Origin: Xanthomonas euvesicatoria pv. euvesicatoria
Lineage (GTDB): Bacteria; Pseudomonadota; Gammaproteobacteria; Xanthomonadales; Xanthomonadaceae
Direction: 5' to 3'
Assembly (NCBI RefSeq): GCF_020880415.1
Contig: NZ_JAJIUJ010000068.1
Span: 39,123 to 103,122, forward strand
DNA length: 64,000 nt
The notes below the pieces were generated by a model. The model had not been told where the DNA came from, did no database searches, and was given only the letters and a program-made list of their open reading frames with translations. Shown in pieces: positions 44,501 to 54,258 of the stretch. The position numbers and the translations under genes were made by a program. Within the stretch, counting starts at the first letter, position 1; each line of letters begins with the position of its first letter.

Positions 44501-45556
44501 TCAGCGCTGCGCCGGCCCCCAGTAGCCCAACTCGCGACGGATCTGCAACCCGCGCCACACTGCACCCAGCGGTTTGCGACGCAGCCCGCCGAGCTTGCCG
44601 GCAATGAAGTCTTCAGTGGCGGCAATCACTCGTTCGGAAGAATGCCCGTCGCGATACGGGTGAATCGCATCGGCGTAACTGGCAAGCGCGCTACGCAATG
44701 CCGCATCCGGCGCCAGCGCGCGCGCCAGCTGCTGCGGCAAGTGCTCTGCCTGCCGGAAGTCGAGCATGTGCGGCTGCGGCACACGGTTGCGAAAGGTCAC
44801 CACCGGTTTGTGCTGCACCACGAACTCGGACACGATCGACGAGGTATCGGAAACCAGCACATCGGCCGCACGTTGCGCGGCCATGACCTCTTCGGGTTCG
44901 ATGAAGCGTGCGTTGGCGCCTGCCAGTGCGCGATAGCGATCGAACAATTCCTGCGCGCACTTCGGGTGCAAGGTCAGCAACCAGTAATGCGCGCCGCGCG
45001 CGATGTCGGCGGCGATCTCGTCGTAGAGTGCGGGCGCCGCGCTCAGGCGCTCGGTAAAGGTGGAACCGAACAGGATCACCGGGCGGCCGGCGGCCGGTGC
45101 ACGCAAGGCCGCGCTACGGCCGCCATCGTCGCGAAAGACCGGGTCGAGCTTGGGCCAGCCGGTCTCCACCACGGCAAAATGGCCCTCGCGCTGCGCCAGC
45201 GCGCGGAACGGCGCGGTGGTGGCGGGGCCTTGCGTGCAGTACAGATCGAACAGGCCACGCACCCGGAAATGGCCGCGGTTGTCCTCGCGCTTTTGCACAT
45301 TGAAACCGTGAAACAGCTGCACTTTCGCGCCCGACACAAACGGTGGCACCCAGTTGGCGGCACTGAATACCGCACGCGGGCGCAGCGCCAGCGCCTCGCG
45401 CAGGCCAACCTCACGCACGCCCGGCAGCGCCAGCCCGCGCGCGCCACTTTCGAACCAGGCCGACACCACGTGCCCGCAGCCCTGTAACGCCTGCGCCAAT
45501 GGCGCCAGAATAGGCAACGCGTAACGCTCCGTTGCGAACAGCAGGTAATCGGCCAT
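44501..45556 (-). CDS. CDP-glycerol glycerophosphotransferase-family protein
   Basis: This 351-aa GT-B-like transferase has the nucleotide-binding patterns ILFGSTFTERLSA, THHP-like LTLHPKCAQELF and LVSDTSSIVSEFVVQHKPVVTF. This is the hallmark of CDP-glycerol:poly(glycerophosphate) glycerophosphotransferase-type enzymes (TagF-like). In Gram-negatives such proteins decorate LPS or capsule with phosphoglycerol or a related unit. Its start is four bases from the divergent glycosyltransferase start. It sits in a surface-polysaccharide block. Confidence 0.85.
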   Translation of the reverse strand: MADYLLFATERYALPILAPLAQALQGCGHVVSAWFESGARGLALPGVREVGLREALALRPRAVFSAANWVPPFVSGAKVQLFHGFNVQKREDNRGHFRVRGLFDLYCTQGPATTAPFRALAQREGHFAVVETGWPKLDPVFRDDGGRSAALRAPAAGRPVILFGSTFTERLSAAPALYDEIAADIARGAHYWLLTLHPKCAQELFDRYRALAGANARFIEPEEVMAAQRAADVLVSDTSSIVSEFVVQHKPVVTFRNRVPQPHMLDFRQAEHLPQQLARALAPDAALRSALASYADAIHPYRDGHSSERVIAATEDFIAGKLGGLRRKPLGAVWRGLQIRRELGYWGPAQR

Positions 45557-45559
45557 CAC

Positions 45560-46384
45560 ATGTCCTCTTCGACCGCACCCGACGAACGGCCGCGCATCAG
45601 CGCCTGCATTATCGCGTTCAACGAGGCCGATCGCCTACGCGACTGTCTGGCCTCGCTGGCGTTCTGCGACGAGATCGTGGTGGTGGACTCCGGCTCCACC
45701 GATGCCACCACCGCCATCGCCAGCGCACACGGCGCGCGCGTGCTGCAACGCACCTTCGATGGCTACCGCAGCCAGAAGGCATTCTGCGTTGCGCAGGCCA
45801 GCCACGACTGGGTGTTGTGCCTGGACGCCGACGAACGCGTCAGCGATGCCCTGCGCGCCTCGATCATCGCTGCGCGCGACGCCGGTTTCGCCACGGCGGC
45901 CGGCTACCGCTTCGCACGCCTGTCCGACTACTTCGGTCGCTTCCTGCGCCACGGCAATGCGTATCCGGACCGGGTGCTGCGCTTGTTCGATCGCCGTCGC
46001 GGCGGCTGGCGCGGCAAGCGCGAGATCCACGAGGCGGCCAGCGTGGATGGCCCCGTGGAGACCTTGGCGGGCGATCTGATCCATTACCCGTACCGCTCGC
46101 TGATGCAGCAGCTGGCCAAGACCCAGCGCTACGCGCAGATGATGGCCGAGCACGAACATGCACGCGGCAAACGCGCCACCTGGAGCAAGCTAGTGCTGGC
46201 GCCGGCCTGGCGCTTCTGGCGCGGCTACCTGTTGCGCGGCGGCTTTCGCGATGGCTGGCATGGGCTGATCTACGCCTATGTGCGCGCCAACTACGTCCGC
46301 CAGAAGACCATCATGTTGTGGCTGCTGCAAAACAATCAGCCGGTGCAGGACCCGCCACGGGCGCCGGATCGGCGCAGCGAATAA
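45560..46384 (+). CDS. Family 2 glycosyltransferase (WaaE/KdtX-like)
   Basis: This 274-aa GT-A glycosyltransferase has the N-terminal ISACIIAFNEADRLRDCLASL and VVVDSGSTDAT (nucleotide-binding). DADERVS supplies the DXD-like acidic metal site, and YPYRSLMQQLAKTQRYA follows. This matches the WaaE/KdtX family that adds a glucose to heptose or Kdo of the LPS inner core. It is divergent from the glycerophosphotransferase-like gene, and near O-antigen ligase- and ArnT-like genes. Confidence 0.9.
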   Translation: MSSSTAPDERPRISACIIAFNEADRLRDCLASLAFCDEIVVVDSGSTDATTAIASAHGARVLQRTFDGYRSQKAFCVAQASHDWVLCLDADERVSDALRASIIAARDAGFATAAGYRFARLSDYFGRFLRHGNAYPDRVLRLFDRRRGGWRGKREIHEAASVDGPVETLAGDLIHYPYRSLMQQLAKTQRYAQMMAEHEHARGKRATWSKLVLAPAWRFWRGYLLRGGFRDGWHGLIYAYVRANYVRQKTIMLWLLQNNQPVQDPPRAPDRRSE

Positions 46385-46579
46385 GAACCGGTAAAAACTC
46401 CGAGCTGCAGGCACGCTGCTGCGACGCCGCCAACGGTAAGTGGAATCGGTCTGTGCAAGCCAACGCATGCCGACTCCGGCAACGATCGCCCCCCTTCTGT
46501 TTGTGCACGGGCGTGTGCCCAGGCACCGAAAGCGCGCTGCCGGGGCATGCGCCACATGCAGCCGGTGGATCATCCGCCG

Positions 46580-47857
46580 CTATCGAGCGCGTGCCACGTC
46601 CGACTGCACCTGTTGCGCCTGCCGCGCCGACAGACCCACCAGCACGCCGACCATGGCCGTGTAGAAGCTCGCCGCCACCTGGTGCGCGAACATCGATTGG
46701 GTCAGGCCGCACAAGGCATAACTGATCACGAGCATCACCCCGGCCGCCGCCGGGCCGCGGAACTGCTGCTGCCCGCTGCGCCGATGCAGTCGCACGAACA
46801 TCCACAGCGGCACGCCGTAGACGGCAAGCAGCAGCAACAGCCCGGGCACGCCCTGGGTGGCACTCCATTCGGCCAGATCGTTGTGCGCATGCCCCAACTG
46901 GCAACGGAACAACGACGGGTCGGCGGCACAGGCCGGCAGGTCGTGCATCGCATCGTCGAAACGCCCAACGCCCACACCGGTCAGCGGATGCGCCGTCACC
47001 GTGTCCCAAGCCACATGCAGGCGTTCGATACGGGCACCGGCCGACGAATCGGTGTCGCCCACTTCGTAACGCTGCAGGTCGCGCTGCAATTCGCCCAGGC
47101 GCATCTGATCGGTCAGCGCCGGCACGCTGAGCGCGACGCCCACCGCCAGCACCGCGCCGCCGATGAAGGTCAGCAGGCGCACGCGCGTGCTGTGCCAGGG
47201 CGCACCCCAGATCAGCACGCCCAGCGTGGCCAGCATCGCCAGCCACACCCCGCGGCTGCCGCTGAGCACGATCACCACCACGCTGGCGACCCCAGCGCCC
47301 ACCAGCCAGCGCACGCTGCCGAGCGGGCGGCAGAACACCGCCACCACCAGCAACATCAGCACGATGTCGGCAAACACAATGGCGTTGGTGAAGCCTTCGG
47401 CGCGGTCGGCACCGTTCATCACCTGCAGCAGCGCGATCAGCATGGCCGCAAACACGCCGACCAAGGCACCGCGCCACAACCACAGCTGGCGCGGCTGCAA
47501 CGCATAGGCCCACAGCGCCGCCCAAGGCAGCACCAGGAAGCGCGAGCGATTGCCCACATCGCGCAGCCCGTGCTCGAACAACGCGATCGACAGCAGCGAC
47601 ATCGCAATCACCGCCACCGTCAGCCAGCCCACCACGCGCAACGACCACTCGCGCGCGGCAATGGCCTCACGCAAGCTGCGCCAGCCCATCAACGAACTAA
47701 GCAGCAGGCACAGGCCGAACGGCAGCAACCCGCTCGGCATGCTCACCACCAGCGCAGTCAATGCGAACGCGCCCAGCTCGGCAATGCGCACGCCTGCCCG
47801 CGAGGTGGTCGGGGCAGAGGGCGACAGTGACGCGGGTTGGGGACGCAAGGAATTCAT
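46580..47857 (-). CDS. O-antigen ligase family protein (WaaL-like)
   Basis: This 425-aa polytopic inner-membrane protein has about 10-12 membrane helices. A periplasmic loop near residues 270-330 holds ERLHVAWDTVTAHPLTGVGVGRFDD and HAHNDLAEW, the typical catalytic-loop signature of the Wzy/WaaL ligase superfamily. It probably joins a polymer to lipid A-core or another acceptor. Its neighbours (two transferases and an ArnT-like enzyme) support an LPS role. Confidence 0.88.
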   Translation of the reverse strand: MNSLRPQPASLSPSAPTTSRAGVRIAELGAFALTALVVSMPSGLLPFGLCLLLSSLMGWRSLREAIAAREWSLRVVGWLTVAVIAMSLLSIALFEHGLRDVGNRSRFLVLPWAALWAYALQPRQLWLWRGALVGVFAAMLIALLQVMNGADRAEGFTNAIVFADIVLMLLVVAVFCRPLGSVRWLVGAGVASVVVIVLSGSRGVWLAMLATLGVLIWGAPWHSTRVRLLTFIGGAVLAVGVALSVPALTDQMRLGELQRDLQRYEVGDTDSSAGARIERLHVAWDTVTAHPLTGVGVGRFDDAMHDLPACAADPSLFRCQLGHAHNDLAEWSATQGVPGLLLLLAVYGVPLWMFVRLHRRSGQQQFRGPAAAGVMLVISYALCGLTQSMFAHQVAASFYTAMVGVLVGLSARQAQQVQSDVARAR

Positions 47858-48022
47858 CTACAAATCGGTGGGAAAAGGGAGGCGACGCAGTGCGCGGGCT
47901 TCGGCAGCGCCGGCCAAGCTAACGATGCGACGCATGAATCCCTGCTAGACGGCGACCGGCCGCTGCATTGACGCGGTGCCAATGGCACCTGGTACGCGCG
48001 TGTGCCGGTGGAGTCGGCCGGC

Positions 48023-49744
48023 TCATTCGGTATCCAGGTTGCCCTGCTCCTTTGCTTCCACCGCACGCTCGCTGGAGCTGGCCACGCAGGGGCCACGCAC
48101 GGCATCGGACGGCACCAACCACCAGCGCCGGCGATTGGCCACGCCCACCAACTGGCTGCGGCTGCGATCCACGCAGGCCAGCAATGCGGTCTCCTGTGCC
48201 ATCAGCCAGCGCTGGCCGGGTTGCTCTGCCTGCCAGGCCACGCCGCGCTGCAATTGGGCTTCCCACGGCACCTTGAAGCCGAAGGTCTGCGCAGGCCGGT
48301 CGGCCATCAGCAGGTTCTGCTCCTTCCACGCCACCAGCCCGAGTTGCGCATCCGGGCCGATGCGGCGCCCGGCCTCGCGCATCACCGCACCGGCCGAACT
48401 GGAATCGTTGAAGATCGGGTAACACACCAGCCCGAACGCCACCCACCACGCGCCAAGCAGCGAAACCACCGCGAACGCGGAGCGGCGCACGCGCACCAGC
48501 AGCAGGCTGGCGATGCCCCAGCTACCCACCGCCAGCAGCAGCCAGCCCAGCGGGTCGGTGGCTTCGCTGCCGACCCCGCGGCTGTCCATGATCTTCTGCT
48601 CGAAGCCCGGGTGGCCGATCAGCATCGCCACGCCGCCCGTGCTGAACGCCACTGCCAACAGCAGGCCGAACCCGAACAGCAGCCGCTGCACGCCAGCCCG
48701 GCGCAGCAGGCCCGGCACCAGCGGCGCCAGCGCCAGGCAGAACATCGGCAGCGCCGGCAGGATGTACACATCGCGCTTGCCGCTGGGAATGGTGAAGAAC
48801 ACCAGCACCAGCAGCCACCAGGCCAGCAGCAGCAGATAGCGCGGATCGCGTCGCTTCAGCCGGCGCCGCCACGCCGGAATCGCCCACGGCAGCAGCAGGA
48901 TGGTCGGCAGCCACATCGTGGCCATGCTTTGCAGGTGGTACCAGACCGGCTGCGCATGATCCCAGGAGTTGGCGTAGCGCTTGGCGGTCTGGCGCAGCAG
49001 GATGTCGTTGAGATACACGCGGTATTCGGGCTGGCCGGCGGTCAGCGCGGTCACCATCATCGGCACGAACCACAGCGCGATTGCCACGAAGAAGAACAGC
49101 GGCCCCAGCCAGAAGCGCCGGTCGCGCACGTGCACGCGCACGCCCGGCCAGCCACGCGCCGCTGCAATCCCGGCCGGGATCAGCAGCAGCAGCGCGATGA
49201 TGCCAACGCCCTTGGTGATCACGCCCAACCCGGCGGCGAACCAGCCCAGCGTCCACCAGCGCCAGGCAGGACCCATCAGCAGATGCCGCAGCAAGCCGTA
49301 ATTGGCCAGGGTGATCCAGAACACCACCAGCGGGTCGATCTGCGCCTTCTTGGCCTGAAAGGTGAAGTGCAGCGTAAACAGCAGCATCCAGGCCGCATAC
49401 ACGCCCACGCGCCGGGTCCACAGCCGCCGGCCCAGATCGTAGACGCAGGCCAGTGTGCCCAACGCGGCCAGCAACGACGGCAGCAGGAACGCCACCCGCC
49501 AATTGCCCAGCAGCGTGTAGAACAGCGCCTGCAGCCACATCAGCATCGGTGGCTTGTCCGAATACAGCTCGTTGCCGCGATGCGGGAACAACCAGTCGCC
49601 GCTCAACACCATCTGCTTGGCCACCAGCGCAAAGCGCGGCTCGTCCGCCGGCCATGGGTCACGCAACCCCAGGCCGGCTCCAATTACCAGCACGGCGGTC
49701 ATGGCCAGCAACCAGACATCGGTGGAAGCGCGATTCTTGAACAT
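48023..49744 (-). CDS. ArnT-like/PMT-family glycosyltransferase
   Basis: This 573-aa integral-membrane GT-C transferase has the N-terminal DE motif DPWPADEPRFALVAKQM and HRGNELYSDKPPMLMWLQ, then about 10-12 membrane helices and a C-terminal soluble region of about 120 residues. The family uses undecaprenyl- or dolichyl-phosphate-linked sugars. ArnT itself puts aminoarabinose on lipid A and gives polymyxin resistance. Whether the sugar is Ara4N cannot be told from this protein alone. Confidence 0.9.
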   Translation of the reverse strand: MFKNRASTDVWLLAMTAVLVIGAGLGLRDPWPADEPRFALVAKQMVLSGDWLFPHRGNELYSDKPPMLMWLQALFYTLLGNWRVAFLLPSLLAALGTLACVYDLGRRLWTRRVGVYAAWMLLFTLHFTFQAKKAQIDPLVVFWITLANYGLLRHLLMGPAWRWWTLGWFAAGLGVITKGVGIIALLLLIPAGIAAARGWPGVRVHVRDRRFWLGPLFFFVAIALWFVPMMVTALTAGQPEYRVYLNDILLRQTAKRYANSWDHAQPVWYHLQSMATMWLPTILLLPWAIPAWRRRLKRRDPRYLLLLAWWLLVLVFFTIPSGKRDVYILPALPMFCLALAPLVPGLLRRAGVQRLLFGFGLLLAVAFSTGGVAMLIGHPGFEQKIMDSRGVGSEATDPLGWLLLAVGSWGIASLLLVRVRRSAFAVVSLLGAWWVAFGLVCYPIFNDSSSAGAVMREAGRRIGPDAQLGLVAWKEQNLLMADRPAQTFGFKVPWEAQLQRGVAWQAEQPGQRWLMAQETALLACVDRSRSQLVGVANRRRWWLVPSDAVRGPCVASSSERAVEAKEQGNLDTE

Positions 49745-49792
49745 CTCGGGCGGCAGTCGGACGCAGAGGGTGGAGCGCTGGACTTCGCGCGA

Positions 49793-51103
49793 TCAGGAGG
49801 CTTTTAGCAAAAGCGCGTAGAAAAATCCGTCGCAGTGCGCCTCGCCTGGAAACCGCTGACGTCCGGCGCCGGCGGCATGCCCGAACTGCGCACCCAAAGG
49901 CTGCGCCTGTGCATCGGGAGTGCGCTGCAGGAATGCCTCGACCTGCGCCTGGTTCTCGCGCGCCAACAGCGAACAGGTGGTGTACAGCAATTGTCCACCT
50001 GGGCGCAGCGTGCGCCAGGTCGCATCCAGTAGCCGCGCCTGCAGCGCGCACAGCGCATCGATATCGTCGGCGCGCCGGTGCAGCAGCACATCCGGTTGAC
50101 GACGCACCACGCCGGTGGCCGAACATGGCGCGTCCAGCAGCACCGCATCGAACGGCCGGCCGTCCCACCACGCGTCCGGATCGGCGGCGTCGGCCGCCTG
50201 CAATGCAACCTGCGCATCGGGGACTGTGCGCTGCAAGGTCTGCTGCACGCGCTCCAGGCGGCGCGCATCCACATCCAGCGCAGTGAGCTGCAAGCCGGGG
50301 TGGCGCTCCAGCAGATGCGCCGCCTTGCCGCCCGGCGCCGCGCAGGCATCGAGCACGCGTGCCGACGGCGCCAGGGTCAACGCATCGGCCACCTGCTGGG
50401 CAGAGCCGTCCTGCACCGAAACATCGCCTTCGGCAAAGCCCGGCAACTGGCTCACCGGCACGGCGTTGTGCAGGCGCACCGCATCCGGCAGTACCGCGTC
50501 GGTGTGCGCGACGATATCCAGTTCGGCCAGTCGCGCGACATACCTCGCAGGGTCGGTGCGCGAACGCTGCACGCGCAGCCACATCGGCGCCATCTGCGCA
50601 CTGGCGGTAAAAATGGCTTCGGCACGATCGCCCCAGTCCGCGCGCAGCTGCTTGCGCAGCCACGACGGCCAACCGGCATCGTCGGCCACCGCCGGAAATC
50701 CTTCGCGCTGGGCGCGCCGCAAGATCGCGTTGACCATGCCGGCCTGACGGGGCCGGCCCAATGCGCGGCACGCATCCACCGTGGCCGACAACGCGGCGTG
50801 CGCGGGCAGCTGCAGCACGTCGAGTTGGGCGAAACCGACCATCAGCAGCGCCTTGAGTTCGGCATCGCGGGGCGGCAACGCACGTTCCAGCCATTGCCGC
50901 AACGCGACGTCATAGGCCGGACGCCGGCGAATGACCGCAAAGCAGATCGCCTCCACCAGCGCACGATCGCGCGGATCGCCGATGCCGGGCAAGGTGGCGG
51001 CAAGTTCGGCCTTCAACGACCGGCCCTGATCGAACACCGCCGTCAGCACGCGTGCGGCGGCCAGGCGCGAGGCAACGCCGGCGGTTGCGGTATCGGCCGA
51101 CAT
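49793..51103 (-). CDS. rsmB: 16S rRNA m5C967 methyltransferase
   Basis: This 436-aa protein has an N-terminal NusB-like domain ([18 protein letters not shown]..) and a C-terminal SAM-binding domain. SAM motif I is [16 protein letters not shown]. The catalytic cysteines are in [16 protein letters not shown] and [11 protein letters not shown]. It methylates C967 of 16S rRNA. The ATG overlaps the fmt stop by one base (TGATG), as in the standard def-fmt-rsmB operon. Confidence 0.96.
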   Translation of the reverse strand: MSADTATAGVASRLAAARVLTAVFDQGRSLKAELAATLPGIGDPRDRALVEAICFAVIRRRPAYDVALRQWLERALPPRDAELKALLMVGFAQLDVLQLPAHAALSATVDACRALGRPRQAGMVNAILRRAQREGFPAVADDAGWPSWLRKQLRADWGDRAEAIFTASAQMAPMWLRVQRSRTDPARYVARLAELDIVAHTDAVLPDAVRLHNAVPVSQLPGFAEGDVSVQDGSAQQVADALTLAPSARVLDACAAPGGKAAHLLERHPGLQLTALDVDARRLERVQQTLQRTVPDAQVALQAADAADPDAWWDGRPFDAVLLDAPCSATGVVRRQPDVLLHRRADDIDALCALQARLLDATWRTLRPGGQLLYTTCSLLARENQAQVEAFLQRTPDAQAQPLGAQFGHAAGAGRQRFPGEAHCDGFFYALLLKAS

Positions 51104-52026
51104 CAGCGCAGCGCCGGCAGGTCGCGTCGCGCGTTGAGGTAATCGGCGGCGGTGATCGCCTTGCCGCCCTCGCGCTGGAGCACGCGCACCCGCAGCGCAC
51201 CCTCACCGCAGGCGATATCGATGCCCTGCTTGCTGGCCGCCAGCAGGGTGCCCGGGGGGTGTTGATGGGCCAGTTCAAGCGCCACCGCGCCATGCAGGCG
51301 CACGCGCTCGCCCGCCAGGATTGCCTCGGCCACCGGCCATGGGTTGAACGCCCGCACGCGCCGCGCCAGTTCCTGCGCCGGCTGCGCCCAATCCAGCCGC
51401 GCCTGCGCCTTGTCCAGCTTGTGCGCATAGGTCACCCCGTCGTCCGGCTGCGGTTGCGCCACCGGACGGATGCCGGCGCGCAACAGGCCCAGGCCATCGG
51501 ACAGCACCTGCGCGCCCAGCGCGGCCAGCCGGTCGTGCAGCTGCCCGCCGGTTTCCTGCTCGCCAATTTCGATGCGCTGCGACAGCAGCACCGGGCCGGT
51601 GTCCAACCCGGCTTCCATCTGCATCAGGCACACCCCGGTCTCGGTGTCGCCGGCCTCGATCGCACGCTGGATCGGCGCGGCGCCACGCCAGCGCGGCAGC
51701 AACGAGGCATGCACATTCCAGCAGCCGTGCGTCGGCGCGGCCAGCACTGCCTTGGGCAGGATCAACCCGTAAGCCACCACCACCATCAGGTCCGCATCCA
51801 GCTTGCGCACCGTCGCCAATGCTTCGGGCGAACGCAGCGTCTGCGGCTGGAACACGGGAATGCCGCGCGCGACTGCCTCCAGCTTGACCGGCGAGGGCGT
51901 CAACCCGCGGCCACGCCCGGCGGGGCGATCCGGCTGCGTGTACACCGCCACCACCTCATGCCGCTGCGCAGCGGCACGTAGCGACGGAACGGCAAAATCC
52001 GGCGTACCGGCGAAGATGATTCTCAT
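51103..52026 (-). CDS. fmt: Methionyl-tRNA formyltransferase
   Basis: This 307-aa enzyme formylates initiator Met-tRNA using 10-formyl-THF. N-terminus [16 protein letters not shown]; catalytic signature [38 protein letters not shown]-terminal tRNA-binding domain from about residue 205. The ATG at 52026 is chosen because the upstream in-frame extension crosses GGGATTC repeats. It is overlapped by rsmB and lies downstream of def. Confidence 0.97.
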   Translation of the reverse strand: MRIIFAGTPDFAVPSLRAAAQRHEVVAVYTQPDRPAGRGRGLTPSPVKLEAVARGIPVFQPQTLRSPEALATVRKLDADLMVVVAYGLILPKAVLAAPTHGCWNVHASLLPRWRGAAPIQRAIEAGDTETGVCLMQMEAGLDTGPVLLSQRIEIGEQETGGQLHDRLAALGAQVLSDGLGLLRAGIRPVAQPQPDDGVTYAHKLDKAQARLDWAQPAQELARRVRAFNPWPVAEAILAGERVRLHGAVALELAHQHPPGTLLAASKQGIDIACGEGALRVRVLQREGGKAITAADYLNARRDLPALR

Positions 52027-52032
52027 AAGGCT

Positions 52033-52403
52033 GGGATTCGGGATTTGGGATTCGGGATGGGCAACGGCAGGTGTGCTGGCCGGGGCGCGAATGGCGTGGA
52101 GCTGAGAGGTAGGAGCAGATTTGTGGGGGATTTGGAAACCTGGCGCCAGAACCGCGTTGCCCGTCACCATCGAGCGCAAGGCGGAAATCGCAGCCGGCAA
52201 TTCGATGCCTGCTACGGCAGTGCCTTATCCAATCCCGAATCCCGATCTTTAAGAGCATCCGTCTGCAGACTGGCCGGTATCGCGATGCGCGGGCAAAGCC
52301 CATGAGCCAGATCGCAGCAGACTTCGCATTCGAGGATTCGACACCAGCAGATTCAAAACACTGCAAAAACCCGCTTTTGCCAATCCCCAATCCCCAATCC
52401 CGG
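52033..52403. repeat. GGGATTC-type Xanthomonas intergenic repeats between def and fmt
   Basis: Tandem GGGATTCGGGATTT / GGGATTCGGGAT lies at 52033-52058 directly in front of fmt. An inverted AATCCCGAATCCCGAT follows at 52231-52246, and an AATCCCCAATCCCCAATCCC triplet at 52382-52403 just beyond the def stop. The other bases of the 380-base gap hold no gene I can support. Facing copies could pair to form a large hairpin. The repeats separate def from fmt, which are usually adjacent. Confidence 0.7.
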
Positions 52404-52406
52404 CCC

Positions 52407-52919
52407 TCAAGCCACATGCTTGCGCTGTTTGGCCAGTTTCTTGCGCACCATTTCGCGCTTGAGCGGCGAGAGATAATCCACGAACAGCTTGCCGTCCAGG
52501 TGGTCCATCTCGTGCTGGATGCACACGGCCAGCAGCCCGTCGGCCTGCAGTTCCTGCGCCTGGCCCTGGCGGTCGAGATAACGCACGGTGATCGCGTCGG
52601 CGCGGCTGACATCGGCATAGATGCCGGGCACCGACAGGCAGCCTTCCTGATACAGCTGCTCGCCCTGTTTGCTCACGATCTCGGGGTTGACGAACACCTG
52701 CGGCAGGTTTTTCTCGTCGCTGATGTCGATCACCATGAATCGCTTGTGCACGTCCACCTGACTGGCGGCCAGGCCAATGCCTGGCGCCTCGTACATGGTC
52801 TGGAACATGTCGTCCAGCAGCGTCTGGAACGCCTGGCTGGTGACCTCGGCAGCATCGACCGGCACCGCCTTGGTGCGCAGCCGCGGGTCGGGAAACTCAA
52901 GAATTGGGAGCAAAGCCAT
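52407..52919 (-). CDS. def: Peptide deformylase
   Basis: This 170-aa metalloenzyme removes the formyl group from nascent proteins. All three PDF motifs are there: [16 protein letters not shown] (metal-ligand Cys) and QHEMDHLDG (two His, one Glu). The start at 52919 ([15 protein letters not shown]) is standard. It is divergent from the lysM gene, as in other Xanthomonadales. Confidence 0.97.
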   Translation of the reverse strand: MALLPILEFPDPRLRTKAVPVDAAEVTSQAFQTLLDDMFQTMYEAPGIGLAASQVDVHKRFMVIDISDEKNLPQVFVNPEIVSKQGEQLYQEGCLSVPGIYADVSRADAITVRYLDRQGQAQELQADGLLAVCIQHEMDHLDGKLFVDYLSPLKREMVRKKLAKQRKHVA

Positions 52920-53050
52920 GGGGTTACCCGTCTGGAAACACCGGCGCGGCGCCGGCAAGACGCTGTCATTCTAGCGCAATGCTTGCGTGACGCCCCGGTT
53001 TCTAGACTATAGTGCGCAGACCTGTTGGGGAATCAGGCAAGAAGGCACCT

Positions 53051-54187
53051 ATGTTGAACCGACTTCGTACGGTCGTCGCTGCGGCGATGCTGACCGTCGC
53101 GACCTACGCTGCCGCGCAAGCGGTGGGCGAGCATCCAGACACCTATGTGGTCCGCAAGGGCGATACCTTGTGGGACATCGCTGGGCGTCTCCTGCAAAAA
53201 CCATGGCTGTGGCCGGAAATCTGGCAAGCCAATCCGCAGATTCAGAATCCGCACCTGATCTATCCGGGTGACGTGATCAGCCTGGCCTATCTGGACCGGG
53301 TCGGCAAAGGCACGATCCAGCCCGGCCCGCGCCAGGAAGCGCCGATCAACGCCATTCCGCTGGCCGACGTCGAGCCGTTCCTGAAGAACCTGCGCGTGGT
53401 CGACGATTTCGACCAGTTGCCGTATGTGGTGGGTCTGGAAGGCGGACGCACGCGTGCCACCACCGGCCAGGTCGCCTATGTGGTCGGCCTGGAAAACGCG
53501 CAGCCGGGCCAGCGCTTTGCGGTGGTTCGCCCGACCGTGAAGTTCAGCCTGCCCAAGCACAACGAAGATCTGGACATGGCCGGCAACATCACCGCCGGCT
53601 CGGGCAACATCTGGAAGAACTTCATCGCGCCGAGCACGCGCTGCGAGTTCCTCGGCTACGAGATGGCGCAGGTCAATGTCGGCACCATCACCCGCAGCGC
53701 GGCAGGCGGCAACTCCAAGGCGGCGACCCTGCTGTTGCAGGACAGCGGCCGCGAAGTGCGCGCCGGCGATCGCATCGTTGCGGTCGAAGCGCAGCCGTAC
53801 GATCTGCAGTTCATCCCGCATCCGCCGTCGGAACAGGCGCTGCAGACCGAACTGCGCGTGCTGGCCATCTCCGATGCCTTCACCGTCGGCGGCACGCGCG
53901 ATGTGATCGCCATCTCCGGCGGCGCCCGCGAAGGCATCAACAACGGCACGGTGTTCTCGATCTGGCGCAAGGGCCGCACGGTCAGCGACCGCGTCAAGCA
54001 CTCGCGCTTCTCGCGGACCGACGACGATTTCAGCGGCCCGTCCGGCTCCACCGTCGGCCTGCCCGACGAGTACGCCTCGCATGCGATGGTGTTCCGCACC
54101 TTCGACAAGGTCAGCTATGCGCTGGTGATGGAAAGCGTCAAGCCGACCGGCCTGGGCTATTTCGTCAAGCATCCTGACGCGCAATAA
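53051..54187 (+). CDS. Exported LysM peptidoglycan-binding protein
   Basis: This 378-aa protein has a signal peptide (MLNRLRTVVAAAMLTVATYAAAQ). A LysM domain at about 32-85 contains YVVRKGDTLWDIAGRLL, NPQIQNPHLIYPGDVI. A beta-rich C-terminal part of about 290 residues follows with no recognisable fold. The same protein precedes dprA in many gammaproteobacteria, next to def on the other strand. It probably binds cell-wall glycan in the periplasm. Confidence 0.93.
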   Translation: MLNRLRTVVAAAMLTVATYAAAQAVGEHPDTYVVRKGDTLWDIAGRLLQKPWLWPEIWQANPQIQNPHLIYPGDVISLAYLDRVGKGTIQPGPRQEAPINAIPLADVEPFLKNLRVVDDFDQLPYVVGLEGGRTRATTGQVAYVVGLENAQPGQRFAVVRPTVKFSLPKHNEDLDMAGNITAGSGNIWKNFIAPSTRCEFLGYEMAQVNVGTITRSAAGGNSKAATLLLQDSGREVRAGDRIVAVEAQPYDLQFIPHPPSEQALQTELRVLAISDAFTVGGTRDVIAISGGAREGINNGTVFSIWRKGRTVSDRVKHSRFSRTDDDFSGPSGSTVGLPDEYASHAMVFRTFDKVSYALVMESVKPTGLGYFVKHPDAQ

Positions 54188-54211
54188 GCGAAAGATCCGA
54201 TGCACCAACGC

Positions 54212-54233
54212 GACGGCGCCCGAGGGCGCCGTC
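54212..54233 (+). terminator. Terminator after the lysM gene
   Basis: GACGGCGCCC-GA-GGGCGCCGTC forms a 10-bp perfect stem, followed by GTCGTTT. It lies 24 bases after the lysM stop and 26 before dprA. Confidence 0.65.
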
Positions 54234-54258
54234 GTCGTTTGCGGCCTAGCCTGGGTGT

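Noticed and set aside
48002..49807. Plus-strand frame of 601 codons opposite the ArnT-like gene
   Set aside because: Gln/His/Pro/Arg-rich antisense shadow; the minus-strand membrane protein has a clear topology and a DE motif.
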